A stretch of 57,384 nt of DNA, from NCBI RefSeq assembly GCF_023806565.1, contig NZ_JAMTDV010000139.1:1-57384 (forward strand). Direction: 5' to 3'. The notes under the pieces are model-generated. The model saw only the letters and a program-made list of their open reading frames with translations, was not told where the DNA came from and made no database searches. A program made the position numbers and the translations under genes. Source of the stretch: Accumulibacter sp. Lineage in GTDB: Bacteria > Pseudomonadota > Gammaproteobacteria > Burkholderiales > Rhodocyclaceae. Shown piece by piece: positions 9,106 to 17,799 of this stretch. Positions within the stretch are counted from its first letter, which is position 1, and each line of letters begins with the position of its first letter.

Positions 9106-9854
9106 GGAAAACTCCTTCACTTCAGTCACCACCCTTTCCAGAATCCGGTTGATGAGGTTGATATGGCTTCATTAGCCTTGGCCTTCAGGACATCGGCGAG
9201 AAAACCCCGCTCGTCCTCGAAAAAACCTGACCTGCCAAACATAGAGCAAATTCCATGCCCGCAATACAATTTCCCATAAAACCAAAGCCCTGAGATTTTG
9301 TTGATGAACCACCAAACCCACCATGTAAAAAAACCCGACACCCGCTTCCCACACCTGATCGCCATCTGCCACAGCCAGAACACGTGCCGTGGCCGGCACC
9401 TGCCCGGCTGCTGACAATCCCGGCCCGGCGAATCATATGAACAGTATAGCATTCGGCAAGTTCCGCCACCGCGGATAGCGTCTTCCGGATACGCCGACCT
9501 ATCGTGCAATCGTCATGCAGCCGAGCGGAGGACCAGCGCAGCCGAGCGACGTCGGGAACCTTGGCCCGAAAGTCAGCGTGGTCCTAGAAAACGGATCGGC
9601 GAAGTTCTTCGCTGCCAAGGCGTCACAGGGCCGGTCCCAGTCTTGGGGATTCCCGGGCTCAGGCAAGAACTGCGAACGAAGGATGCATCGCTCTTGCGAA
9701 GCCAACAGCCTGCGCAAGCGCCGCGAGTGATGTTGCCGCAGGGCGTCCGAAATCTTGCTCGCCAGGACCGGCTGACGCGGTGACCATTTCTTGCCCGGAA
9801 TAGAAGACAGCTCAGGACTCCGATATCGAGTCGCAGCAGACGCAATGGATTTGC
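9106..9854. other. Long intergenic region between PEP-CTERM gene and tRNA-Thr
   Basis: About 750 bases without a gene that can be supported. The part next to the PEP-CTERM gene (about 9140-9360) is visibly richer in A+T than its surroundings and should hold that gene's promoter. Open frames on the minus strand here encode Trp/Cys/Arg-rich peptides without homology and with poor starts. The segment abuts the 3' end of a tRNA gene, a usual integration site, but no integrase or attachment repeat was recognised. Confidence 0.4.
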
Positions 9855-9930
9855 TGGTGCCGCTGGACGGAATCGAACTGTCGACCTACGCATTACGAAT
9901 GCGCTGCTCTACCGACTGAGCTACAGCGGC
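9855..9930 (-). tRNA. tRNA-Thr (CGU)
   Basis: The minus strand folds into a standard 76-nt cloverleaf: acceptor stem GCCGCTG with CAGCGGC, discriminator A and an encoded CCA (plus-strand TGG at 9855-9857). The D arm reads AGCTCAGTCGGTAGAGC, and a TTCGTAA anticodon loop gives anticodon CGT (reads ACG, threonine). The T arm contains GTTCGATTC. Confidence 0.95.
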
Positions 9931-10054
9931 ACGGCACCGGGAGGGGGCGTGAGAAGGGTCATTGTAACAGCGCCGCGCAAGCTTTGGAAAGTCTACCTTG
10001 CCTTCGGGAACCGCCCGTCGTTGCCAAGCGATTGGCTCGCGGCGCAGCTACCCC

Positions 10055-11455
10055 TCAGTCCAGTCTGGCCAGCGTAGACTTGGCGAGCGGCGGATTCTTC
10101 GCGAAGTATTTCTTGATCCCCGAGAAAATGGCCTCGGCCATCTTGTCCTGGTAGGCGTCATCGTTCAGCCGCTTCTCCTCCTCGGGGTTCGATATGAACG
10201 CGGTCTCGACGAGGATCGACGGGATGTCGGGTGCCTTGAGAACAGCGAAACCTGCCTGCTCGACACTGGCCTTGTGCAGGCGATTGATGCCTCCGAGTTC
10301 GCCGAGCACCGCTTTGCCAAGCTTGAGGCTATCGTTGATCGTGGCGGTCTGCGAGAGATCCAGCAAAGTACGCGCCAGCACCGGATCCTTGACATCGATA
10401 TTCACCCCGCCGATCAGATCGGCGGCGTTTTCCTTCTGCGCCAGATAGCGCGCGGCGGAGCTCGAAGCGCCATTCTCCGACAGAACAAAGACCGACGATC
10501 CGTTGGCATCCGGCCGGACAAAACCGTCGGCGTGAATCGAAACGAAAAGGTCGGACTGGATTCGTCTCGCCTTCTGCACCCGCGCGTGCAATGGCACGAA
10601 ATAATCGGAGTCACGCGTCAGGACCGCGCGCATGTTCGGCTCGCTTTCGATCTTGGCACGCAAGCGCTTGGCGACTGCCAGCGTAACGTTCTTCTCGTAG
10701 CTGCCACCGCTCCCGACGGCCCCCGGATCCTCGCCACCATGCCCGGGATCGAGGGTGATCGTGACCAGTCGATCGACCACCGGTCGGCCCGGACGCTTGA
10801 CCGCGGCTTTCGCTTCGCTGACCGGTTGCGACTCCGGCCGGGCATCCGATTTCACTTCCGGCTTCGGTTCGGACCTCGTCTCCGGCTTCGCCTCGACCGG
10901 TGATTCCGTGCGTGCTTCTGGCTTGCCGTTGCTCCTGTTGTCGGCAACCGTGGTCCGCGCCTCCTTGCCATCGATCAGCGAAAGCAGGGGATCCGGCGGG
11001 TTTACCGGATAGACATCGAGAACCAGCCGGTAACCGTAATTGCCCACCGGCGGCAGAACGAAAACCTGCGGATTGGCCTCTACCTTGAGTTCCATCACCA
11101 GACGGACGATTCCAGGTTTGTAACGACCGGCACGCAACAGGCGAATGTTGGGATCATCGGCCGCCACCTTGTTGGCCAGGCTTTCGAGCACGCTGTTCAA
11201 CTCGATGCCTTCGAGGTCTACGACGAGGCGCTCCGGATTCTTGACGATGAAATAGGTGTATTTGAGGGGGGTACCGTATTCGATGGCCACGCGCGTGTAG
11301 TCCGCCGCCGGCCAGATGCGAACTGCGAGAATGCCCGGGTTACGATTCGCCGCGGCTTGCGACAGCGGGCTGACGGTCAGCAGCAGCGACGCACCGGTAA
11401 ACTTGATCAGTCTGCGGCGTGCGGCTGCCAGTTCCTCTTGAGTGCTCTCAGGCAT
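10055..11455 (-). CDS. amiC: N-acetylmuramoyl-L-alanine amidase AmiC
   Basis: A 466-residue periplasmic zinc amidase that cuts the peptide stem from septal peptidoglycan during daughter-cell separation. The N-terminus has a twin-arginine signal (RRRLIKFTGAS...), as in E. coli AmiC. An AMIN domain (about 45-140) is followed by a Lys/Pro/Glu-rich linker (about 165-215) and the Amidase_3 catalytic domain. The latter shows ITLDPGHGGEDPGA (zinc His), the Glu in YEKNVTLAVAKRL, FVSIHADGF (zinc His) and VLVETAFISNPEEE (catalytic Glu). AGGAGG seven bases before the ATG supports the start, which makes the gene overlap the end of tsaE by 49 bases, a common tsaE-amiC pairing. Confidence 0.94.
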   Translation of the reverse strand: MPESTQEELAAARRRLIKFTGASLLLTVSPLSQAAANRNPGILAVRIWPAADYTRVAIEYGTPLKYTYFIVKNPERLVVDLEGIELNSVLESLANKVAADDPNIRLLRAGRYKPGIVRLVMELKVEANPQVFVLPPVGNYGYRLVLDVYPVNPPDPLLSLIDGKEARTTVADNRSNGKPEARTESPVEAKPETRSEPKPEVKSDARPESQPVSEAKAAVKRPGRPVVDRLVTITLDPGHGGEDPGAVGSGGSYEKNVTLAVAKRLRAKIESEPNMRAVLTRDSDYFVPLHARVQKARRIQSDLFVSIHADGFVRPDANGSSVFVLSENGASSSAARYLAQKENAADLIGGVNIDVKDPVLARTLLDLSQTATINDSLKLGKAVLGELGGINRLHKASVEQAGFAVLKAPDIPSILVETAFISNPEEEKRLNDDAYQDKMAEAIFSGIKKYFAKNPPLAKSTLARLD

Positions 11456-11913
11456 TCCTGTCCCTCCTCGCTACATGCGACGACGTCCAGCGTCCGACCG
11501 TTGCCTGCAAAGTGAAAGCGAATGACGAGATCGGCTGCCGGCAGGTAACCGGCAGCCTTCTCCGGCCATTCGACCAGGCACACTGCGTCGTCACGGAAAT
11601 ACTCGCCAAGCCCGGCATCCAAAAACTCTTCTGGAAAGTTGAAACGATAGAAATCAAAGTGATACCAGTATATCCTCGAAATCACATAAATTTCAATCAG
11701 AGTGTACGTCGGACTTCTCACCGGACCCGAATGATTGCGTGCACGCAACAGCGAGCGCACCAGCGTCGTCTTGCCGGCACCCAGATCGCCGTCGAGCCAG
11801 ACGATCATGCCAGGTTGCAGCAAGGGGGCGAGTTGACGGCCAAGAGCAGCAGTCGCCGCCTCATCTGCGAGCTGCACGGTCAGCGTGGACTGGTTATCAT
11901 CCGGGCTATGCAC
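11407..11913 (-). CDS. tsaE: tRNA threonylcarbamoyladenosine biosynthesis ATPase TsaE
   Basis: A 168-residue cytoplasmic P-loop protein that works with TsaB/TsaD in making the t6A modification at position 37 of ANN-decoding tRNAs. It contains a Walker A (LDGDLGAGKTTLVR, about residues 35-48), the family motif SPTYTLIE, the HFDFYRF strand and CLVEWPEKA. The GTG at 11913 is the proposed start, with GGGAG about eight bases upstream; it lies inside the start region of the divergent queG gene (6-bp head-to-head overlap). A much longer open frame upstream on this strand is only the antisense of queG. Confidence 0.9.
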   Translation of the reverse strand: MHSPDDNQSTLTVQLADEAATAALGRQLAPLLQPGMIVWLDGDLGAGKTTLVRSLLRARNHSGPVRSPTYTLIEIYVISRIYWYHFDFYRFNFPEEFLDAGLGEYFRDDAVCLVEWPEKAAGYLPAADLVIRFHFAGNGRTLDVVACSEEGQECLRALKRNWQPHAAD

Positions 11914-13038
11914 GAAGGGAACTCCCGTACAAGCGGCGGCAAAGAATTGCAAGAGGTCCGACCGGATTATGCCGAACTGGTCCGGCGGATCAAGGAGTGG
12001 GGGCAGGAACTTGGCTTTGCCGCGATCGGCGTCGCCCGGGCGGACGTCTCGGCAGCGACGCCGTGGTTGTTGCGCTGGCTGGAACTCGGCCGGCACGGCG
12101 AGATGGATTATATGGCGAAACACGCGGCCCTGCGTGCTGCTCCCCAACGGCTGCTGCCGGGCACCTTGTCGGTGATCTCGGCCCGCCTCCCCTACTGGCC
12201 TGCAGCCGCCGACGCCGGAACGGTTCTCGCGGACGGAGACCTGGCGTACGTTTCGCGCTATGCGCTGGGGCGCGACTACCACAGGAGCGTGCGACAACGG
12301 TTGCAGAAGATCGTGGACCGTCTCATCGAAGAAGCCGGTGCACAGGGTTTGCAACCGACCTGCCGCGCTTTTTCCGATTCCGCTCCGGTAATGGAAACCG
12401 AACTCGCCATCCGCGCAGGTCTCGCATGGCGGGGCAAGCACACGCTGTCGTTGACGCGTGCCGGATCCTGGTTCTTTCTCGGCGAAATCTACACCACCCT
12501 GCCGCTGCCGGCAGACCCGCCGATCGGAGAGCACTGCGGCGACTGTCGCCGCTGCCTCGACGCCTGCCCGACGTCGGCGATCCTTGCTCCCTACGAGGTA
12601 GACGCCCGCCGTTGTATTTCGTACCTGACGATCGAATTGCCGGGGGAGATTCCGGTCGCGCTGCGCCGCCCGATCGGCAATCGCATTTACGGCTGTGATG
12701 ACTGCCAGTTGTGCTGCCCGTGGAACCGCTTCGCCCGTCTCGGCGACCCGGATTTCGCCGTTCGCAACGGCCTGGACGCAACGCCCCTGCCGGTGCTCTT
12801 TGCCTGGAACGAGGACGAGTTCAACAGGCGGCTGGCGGGCAGCGCGATTCGCCGCATCGGTCATCGGCGCTGGCTGCGCAACATCGCCGTCGCGCTCGGC
12901 AACGCGGCCAGCTCACCGGCAGTACTCGCGGCACTCGCCGCGCGGCAGGACGATCCCTCGCCGATGCTGCGCGAGCACGTCGGCTGGGCGCTTGCCGAGC
13001 ACGCCGGCAAAGCGCAGGAAACGCGCGGCATCGCCTGA
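11908..13038 (+). CDS. queG: Epoxyqueuosine reductase QueG
   Basis: A 376-residue cobalamin- and Fe-S-dependent reductase that converts epoxyqueuosine to queuosine in tRNA. The N-terminal DUF1730/cobalamin-binding domain begins around residue 20 (IKEWGQELGFAAIGVARAD). Two 4Fe-4S motifs follow, CGDCRRCLDACPTSAI (about 211-226) and CDDCQLCCPWNR (about 263-274), and then a HEAT-like C-terminal helical region. The ATG at 11908 overlaps the tsaE start on the opposite strand; a TTG near 11950 would shorten the unconserved N-terminus and cannot be excluded. The gene converges with the ETF-QO gene, 24 bases away. Confidence 0.92.
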   Translation: MHEGNSRTSGGKELQEVRPDYAELVRRIKEWGQELGFAAIGVARADVSAATPWLLRWLELGRHGEMDYMAKHAALRAAPQRLLPGTLSVISARLPYWPAAADAGTVLADGDLAYVSRYALGRDYHRSVRQRLQKIVDRLIEEAGAQGLQPTCRAFSDSAPVMETELAIRAGLAWRGKHTLSLTRAGSWFFLGEIYTTLPLPADPPIGEHCGDCRRCLDACPTSAILAPYEVDARRCISYLTIELPGEIPVALRRPIGNRIYGCDDCQLCCPWNRFARLGDPDFAVRNGLDATPLPVLFAWNEDEFNRRLAGSAIRRIGHRRWLRNIAVALGNAASSPAVLAALAARQDDPSPMLREHVGWALAEHAGKAQETRGIA

Positions 13039-13062
13039 CGCCAAAGGCAGCCCCTCCCCCCT

Positions 13063-14703
13063 TTACATGTTCGGGTAGTTTGGTCCGCCGCCGCCCTCGG
13101 GTGCCACCCAGCGGATATTCTGGGTCGGATCCTTGATGTCGCAGGTCTTGCAGTGCAGACAATTCGACGCGTTGATCTGCAGGCGCGGCCCGCCCGACTC
13201 TTCGACGATCTCGTAGACGCCTGCCGGACAGTAACGCTGCTCCGGCGAAGCATACTCCTTGTAGTTGATCGCGATCGCCTTGCTGCTGTCGAGCAAACGC
13301 AGATGAACCGGCTGTTCTTCCTCGTGCGCCGTGTTCGAAACGAATACCGACGACAGGCGATCGAATGTGAGGATCCCATCGGGCTTGGCATACTCGATCG
13401 ACTGCGCCTGGGCGGCCGGGGCGAGCTGCTCGTGATCGCTGGTCCTGTCCTTGAGTGTGAAAAACATGCGGCCACCGAACAGATTCTGCTGGATCCAGTT
13501 GAAGGCGCCACCAAGAAAGGTGCCAAACCTGTGCAGCGCAGGCCCGAAATTGCGCGCCCGATGCAGTTCGGCGTACAGCCACGAAGCTTCAAAAGCAGTT
13601 GCATACGCGCGCAGATCGCTGCGCCCCTGGTCTCCCGCCTGCAGGGCCGCGCCCACCGTCTCGGCCGCGAGCATCCCCGACTTCATGGCGGTATGCACCC
13701 CCTTGATCTTGGCGAAGTTGAGCGTGCCCGCATCACATCCGAGCAGCAGCCCGCCGGGGAAAGTCTGCTTTGGCAGGCTGTTGAGCCCGCCCTTCGTGAT
13801 CGCTCGCGCCCCGTAGCAAAGGCGCTTGCCACCTTCGAGATACTTGCGAATTCCGGCCTGCAGCTTGAAGCGCTGGAACTCCTCGAAGGGAGAGAGATAG
13901 GGATTGGCGTAATTGAGATCGGCGATCAGGCCCACCGCCACCTGATTGTCTTCCATGTGGTAGAGGAACGAGCCGCCGGTGGCGCCGTGTTCGCTGAGCG
14001 GCCAGCCCGCACCGTGCACCACCAGACCGGGCTGGTGTTTCGCCGGATCGATCTGCCACAGCTCCTTGATGCCGAGGCCGTAGTGTTGGGCGGTGGCGGC
14101 TGCGGCCAGATCAAAGCGGGCGATCAGTTCCTTGCCGAGTTGCCCACGCGCACCTTCGGCAAACAGCGTGTACCTGGCGTGCAACTCCAGCCCTGGCTGG
14201 AAACCGTCTTTCGGTTCGCCATGTTTGTCGCGGCCCATGTCGCCCGTCGCCACGCCTTTGACCGAGCCGTCTTCGTGATAGAGAATCTCCGCTGCAGCGA
14301 AGCCCGGGAAGATCTCGACGCCGAGCGCTTCCGCCTGCTCCGCCAGCCAGCGACACAGGCTGCCGAGACTGATGATGTAGTTGCCGGTGTTGTGCATCGG
14401 CGCCGGAACGGCGAAATTGGGAAGTTTCACCGCCGAGCTTTCGCTGCGATAGAGATAGACCTGATCCTCGCTCACCGGAGTGTGCAAGGGGGCACCCCGC
14501 TCCTGCCAGTCGGGCAGCAGTTCGTCGAGTGCCCGCGTCTCGAACAGGGCACCGGACAGGATGTGGGCGCCTACCTCCGAGCCCTTCTCCAGGACCATCA
14601 CCGCCAGCTCGGGATTCACCTGCTTGAGGCGAATGGCCGCGCTCAATCCCGCCGGACCGGCGCCGACCACCACCACGTCGTACTCCATCGCTTCACGTTC
14701 CAT
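13063..14703 (-). CDS. Electron transfer flavoprotein-ubiquinone oxidoreductase (ETF-QO)
   Basis: A 546-residue membrane-associated enzyme that passes electrons from reduced ETF (fatty-acid and amino-acid oxidation) to the quinone pool. The FAD-binding Rossmann motif DVVVVGAGPAGLSAAIRL is at the N-terminus, followed by GAHILSGALFE. The quinone-binding and second FAD regions follow (GGLLLGCDAGTLNFAKIKG). The C-terminal ferredoxin domain carries the 4Fe-4S ligands in CLHCKTCDIKDPTQNI and ends GGGGPNYPNM, typical for the family. The ATG at 14703 has GGGGAG upstream; a second ATG (codon 6) is possible. The gene stands alone with its own promoter and no etfAB nearby. Confidence 0.94.
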   Translation of the reverse strand: MEREAMEYDVVVVGAGPAGLSAAIRLKQVNPELAVMVLEKGSEVGAHILSGALFETRALDELLPDWQERGAPLHTPVSEDQVYLYRSESSAVKLPNFAVPAPMHNTGNYIISLGSLCRWLAEQAEALGVEIFPGFAAAEILYHEDGSVKGVATGDMGRDKHGEPKDGFQPGLELHARYTLFAEGARGQLGKELIARFDLAAAATAQHYGLGIKELWQIDPAKHQPGLVVHGAGWPLSEHGATGGSFLYHMEDNQVAVGLIADLNYANPYLSPFEEFQRFKLQAGIRKYLEGGKRLCYGARAITKGGLNSLPKQTFPGGLLLGCDAGTLNFAKIKGVHTAMKSGMLAAETVGAALQAGDQGRSDLRAYATAFEASWLYAELHRARNFGPALHRFGTFLGGAFNWIQQNLFGGRMFFTLKDRTSDHEQLAPAAQAQSIEYAKPDGILTFDRLSSVFVSNTAHEEEQPVHLRLLDSSKAIAINYKEYASPEQRYCPAGVYEIVEESGGPRLQINASNCLHCKTCDIKDPTQNIRWVAPEGGGGPNYPNM

Positions 14704-14806
14704 GACCGCTCCCCAAGATTTCTCGTTCGCTCCGGATTCGCCGCGAGGTCTGGCGAATCTGCTCCGTAGCTGGACCGACGCGCGCGCGTCCTCCCTGCCT
14801 GTTCGT

Positions 14807-14836
14807 CATATACCCCAAGTCCGGGACGCGGGTCAA
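14807..14836 (-). promoter_or_regulatory. Predicted sigma-70 promoter of the ETF-QO gene
   Basis: On the minus strand TTGACC (plus 14831-14836) and TATATG (14807-14812) are separated by 18 bases, about 105 bases before the ETF-QO start. The -35 matches consensus at five of six positions. Confidence 0.45.
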
Positions 14837-14915
14837 CGCCCCGTCGACGCGACGATACCCGGCCCGCGAGGGTCCGCAGCAGGCATCCGCGCTGCGCGCA
14901 AGCCGCGCGACCGGT

Positions 14916-16226
14916 TCAGCCCACCGCTTTCAGGCGCCAGCCAGGAAACTCGGCACGAAAGCTGCTGCCCTTTCCGACCTGCGACTCGACCACCAGCGTC
15001 GCCTGATGGCGCAGCAGGATGTGCTTGACGATCGCCAGACCGAGACCGGTGCCACCACTGTCGCGCGAGCGGCCGCGGTCGACCCGGTAAAAGCGTTCGG
15101 TCAGCCGCGGCAGATGTTCCGCCGGAATGCCGACGCCCGAATCGCGCACACAAAATGCACCAAGGCCCTCGCGGATCCGCCACTCGATGCGAATGTCGCC
15201 ACCGGCGGGCGTGTATCGGATGGCGTTCGAAACGAGGTTCCCGAACGCACTGTGCAGCTCCTTGCGGTTTCCCTGCAATGCCTGTCCATCGCAGATCAGT
15301 TCGAGCCGGTGACGACCTTCGCTCAGGCTGTGCGCTTCGGCCAGCAACTGTGCGAGCAGATCGTCCATCTCGACTTCCTCTTCGCTCGCCGGGGCGTCCT
15401 CCGACTCCAGCCGCGACAAGGTCAGCAGATCGTCGACCAGACTCAGCATGCGCGTCGTCTGATCGCTCATCAGGCGCGTGAAGTGCTGGCGCTGCTCGGC
15501 GGTCATCGTGTCATCGTCGGCAAAGTGCTCGAGAAAGCCGCTGACCACGGTCAAAGGCGTCCGCAACTCGTGCGACACGTTGGCGACGAAGGTGCTGCGC
15601 ATCGATTCGACCCGCCGGGCGTCACTGATGTCGAGACTGACCAGGAGCTGGCTGTGCTCGCCCAGAGAAACCACGCGAACGGCATAATAACGGGTGCGCA
15701 CGGCCGGCGACTGCACGACGAAGGGTGCATTCACGTCCGGGTTGCCGAGATACTCGGCAAAACCCGGCGCACGTACCAGTTGCTCGATGATCGCGCCGCC
15801 ATCGCGCGGCAGACAAATGCCCAGATGCACGGCAGCAGCACGATTGCTCCACTGGATCCGATGCTGCGTATCGATGATCACCAGTCCATCGGGAACGGCA
15901 TCCATCGCCTCGCGAAACGAGTGCAGCCCCGCCTCGGCCTGGGCGAGTTTGCGGCTGTCATCGCGCAATCTGCGCCCGAGCCGGCGCACGAGTTCGCTGC
16001 AGAAACCACGCACATTCGCCGGTTCGCGGCTGTCGGGAGCATCGAGCCAGGCGGCGAGATTCGACAACTCCCGGAGCTGGACGAGAATGACGAACAACCA
16101 GCCCAATGCCGCCACCGCCCAGCCCCAGTCCGCGCCGAGCGTCAGTCCGGCGAGCACGGCGGTGGCGAGGACCGGCAGGACGCCAGTCAGCACCGCCGTC
16201 GCGAGCCACTGCCGGCGTGGCGTCAT
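14916..16226 (-). CDS. phoR: Phosphate-regulon sensor histidine kinase PhoR
   Basis: A 436-residue membrane-bound sensor kinase that phosphorylates PhoB when phosphate is scarce and is held in check by the Pst transporter and PhoU. Two N-terminal membrane helices (about 8-31 and 33-50) are followed by a linker and a PAS domain (about 104-195). Next come the HisKA domain with phospho-acceptor H219 (in NVSHELRTPLTVV) and an HATPase domain (N-box NLVSNAIRYTP, G boxes DSGVGIP and GGTGLGLAIVKHIL). The start at 16226 gives an ATGA overlap with phoB, so the two are translationally coupled. It is the last gene of the phoU1-phoB-phoR run. Confidence 0.93.
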   Translation of the reverse strand: MTPRRQWLATAVLTGVLPVLATAVLAGLTLGADWGWAVAALGWLFVILVQLRELSNLAAWLDAPDSREPANVRGFCSELVRRLGRRLRDDSRKLAQAEAGLHSFREAMDAVPDGLVIIDTQHRIQWSNRAAAVHLGICLPRDGGAIIEQLVRAPGFAEYLGNPDVNAPFVVQSPAVRTRYYAVRVVSLGEHSQLLVSLDISDARRVESMRSTFVANVSHELRTPLTVVSGFLEHFADDDTMTAEQRQHFTRLMSDQTTRMLSLVDDLLTLSRLESEDAPASEEEVEMDDLLAQLLAEAHSLSEGRHRLELICDGQALQGNRKELHSAFGNLVSNAIRYTPAGGDIRIEWRIREGLGAFCVRDSGVGIPAEHLPRLTERFYRVDRGRSRDSGGTGLGLAIVKHILLRHQATLVVESQVGKGSSFRAEFPGWRLKAVG

Positions 16227-16948
16227 CGTTCGCTGGGATGCAGTTCCGACGATGCGATGAGCTTGTAGCCGGCACCCCGCACCGTTTCGACCATCTGTTC
16301 GGCGCGTGCTCCGAGGGCGACGCGCAAGCGCCGGATGTGGATGTCGACCGTCCGATCTTCGATGTACACGTGGTCTCCCCAGACATTGTCGAGCAATTGC
16401 TGGCGAGTATATACGCGTCCGGGGCTCGCCATGAGGAAGCGCAGCAGTCGGAATTCGGTCGGCGTCAAGGTGATCCGCCGTCCGTCGACGCGCGCTTCGT
16501 AGGCGACCGTATCGAGTTCGATCGGCCCGACGCGAAGCGTCCCCTTGACGAACTCGGGGGCGCATCGGCGCAGCACGGCCTGCACGCGGGCCAGCAGTTC
16601 CTTCGGGCTGAACGGTTTGACGATGTAGTCGTCAGCCCCCCCTTCGAGTCCGGCCACGCGATCGGTTTCCTCGCCACGGGCGGTCAGCAATATGATCGGC
16701 AGACTGCGCGTTCGTCGCTCGCCGCGCAGCTTGCCGATCAGCGCCAGCCCGGACTTGCCGGGCAGCATCCAGTCGATCAGCGCGATGTCGGGCAGCGTTT
16801 CGCGCAGCAGTTCTTCGGCTTCTTCGGCGGTGTCCGCACAGAGCGGTTGGTAGCCGCCGCAGACGAGCGTGAAGCGCAGCAGTTCCTGAATGCCCTTGTC
16901 GTCCTCGACGACCAGCACGAGCGGCAGCGTGCTTGACGTTCGCATCAT
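16223..16948 (-). CDS. phoB: Phosphate-regulon response regulator PhoB
   Basis: A 241-residue OmpR/PhoB-type regulator. The receiver domain has the acidic pair in VVEDD (E15-D17), phospho-acceptor D59 (ALIDWMLPG) and the conserved Lys in YIVKPFSP. The C-terminal winged helix (about 140-235) shows LTPTEFRLLRFLM, the VWGD loop and RTVDIHIRRLR recognition helix. It activates Pst and other Pho genes from PHO boxes, two of which are proposed in this locus. The start at 16948 (ATGATG) overlaps the phoU1 stop by four bases; the second ATG is equally possible. It overlaps phoR by four bases at its end. Confidence 0.94.
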   Translation of the reverse strand: MMRTSSTLPLVLVVEDDKGIQELLRFTLVCGGYQPLCADTAEEAEELLRETLPDIALIDWMLPGKSGLALIGKLRGERRTRSLPIILLTARGEETDRVAGLEGGADDYIVKPFSPKELLARVQAVLRRCAPEFVKGTLRVGPIELDTVAYEARVDGRRITLTPTEFRLLRFLMASPGRVYTRQQLLDNVWGDHVYIEDRTVDIHIRRLRVALGARAEQMVETVRGAGYKLIASSELHPSER

Positions 16949-17643
16949 TCCCTGACCGCCTTCCTGGCCGCAGGACCGGTGTGCCGCACGTCGATGCCGC
17001 TGACCGTGTAGATCACGTTCTCGGCGATGTTGGTCGCATGGTCTCCGACGCGTTCGATTGCCTTGGCGATCCAGATGACGTCCAACGCTTCGCTGATCGT
17101 GCGCGGATCTTCCATCATGTAGGTGACCAACTGTCGCAGGATGGCGTTGAACGCTTCGTCGATCTCCTTGTCGGCACCGATCACCTGGCGAGCGGCATCG
17201 ACGTCCATGCGCGCCAGCGCGTCGAGCGCACCATGCAGCATGTCGGTCGCCAGTTGTCCGCAATGCTCGACATCCGAGATGCGGGGAATGCGCCGCGCCC
17301 CGGCGCGGTACACCTTGCGCGACTTGTTGGCAATCTTAGCCGCCTTGTCGCCACTGCGCTCGAGGTCGGTGACGATGCGCGAGATCGCCATGACCAGGCG
17401 GAGATCGCGTGCCGTCGGTTGCCGCCGGGCGATCAGCAGGGTGCAGTCCTCGTCGATGCCGACTTCGTAGGCGTCGACCTCGCGATCGTTGCGGATGACC
17501 TGTTGCATTTCTTCGATATTCCCCGTGCCGAAGGCCTCGATCGCCGCCAGCACCTGCCTTTCGACGAGGCCGCCCATCTGCAGGATGCGCGTCCGGATGT
17601 TTTCCAGTTCTAGATCGAACTGTTTGCTGAGGTGAGTGTTCAT
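16945..17643 (-). CDS. phoU: Phosphate-signalling protein PhoU (copy 1)
   Basis: A 232-residue all-helical peripheral protein built of two PhoU three-helix bundles that links the Pst transporter to PhoR and damps phosphate uptake. It begins MNTHLSKQFDLELENIR and contains two copies of the metal-binding E/D-x-x-x-D pattern (EVGIDEDCTLLIARRQP with DLERSGDKAAKI, and AIERVGDHATNIAENVIY). It is about 65-70% identical by eye to the second PhoU encoded upstream of pstS. It heads the phoU-phoB-phoR run, 156 bases downstream of pstB, and is preceded by a PHO-box-like promoter of its own. Confidence 0.95.
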   Translation of the reverse strand: MNTHLSKQFDLELENIRTRILQMGGLVERQVLAAIEAFGTGNIEEMQQVIRNDREVDAYEVGIDEDCTLLIARRQPTARDLRLVMAISRIVTDLERSGDKAAKIANKSRKVYRAGARRIPRISDVEHCGQLATDMLHGALDALARMDVDAARQVIGADKEIDEAFNAILRQLVTYMMEDPRTISEALDVIWIAKAIERVGDHATNIAENVIYTVSGIDVRHTGPAARKAVRE

Positions 17644-17682
17644 CTGGCTGCGTTCATGTTCTCGTCAAGTACCGATGCGCCC

Positions 17683-17716
17683 AGGATACGGCCGGAATGT
17701 TACTGCAAGATGACGA
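17683..17716 (-). promoter_or_regulatory. PHO-box-like promoter of phoU1-phoB-phoR
   Basis: On the minus strand two heptamers, TCGTCAT and CAGTAAC, separated by CTTG (plus 17699-17716), resemble CTGTCAT-N4-CTGTCAT, the PhoB site. Exactly ten bases later follows TATCCT (plus 17683-17688), a -10 element, the same distance as in E. coli phoA. The -10 lies 40 bases before the phoU1 start. The same architecture precedes the second phoU. Confidence 0.55.
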
Positions 17717-17799
17717 AGCGCCAGCCGCGGGGAACGTCCGGCCGACCGCCTGCAGATGTCCTCGCACATGCTGCCACCCGGCGGAAACGCCAGCGGCAA

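Noticed and set aside
9361-9420. A sigma-54-like GGCACG...TGG sequence upstream of the first PEP-CTERM gene
   Set aside because: The GG-to-GC spacing is off by one or more bases from the required ten, so it does not meet the sigma-54 rule.
9126-9509. Minus-strand frames in the gap between the PEP-CTERM gene and tRNA-Thr
   Set aside because: Trp/Cys/Arg-rich translations with no homology; the region looks like promoter and non-coding DNA.
9855-9930. tRNA-Thr as an integration site of a genomic island
   Set aside because: No integrase, direct repeat of the tRNA 3' end or island-type genes were found next to it.
15006-16268. A 420-codon plus-strand frame opposite phoR
   Set aside because: Shadow of phoR; no homology or ribosome binding site.
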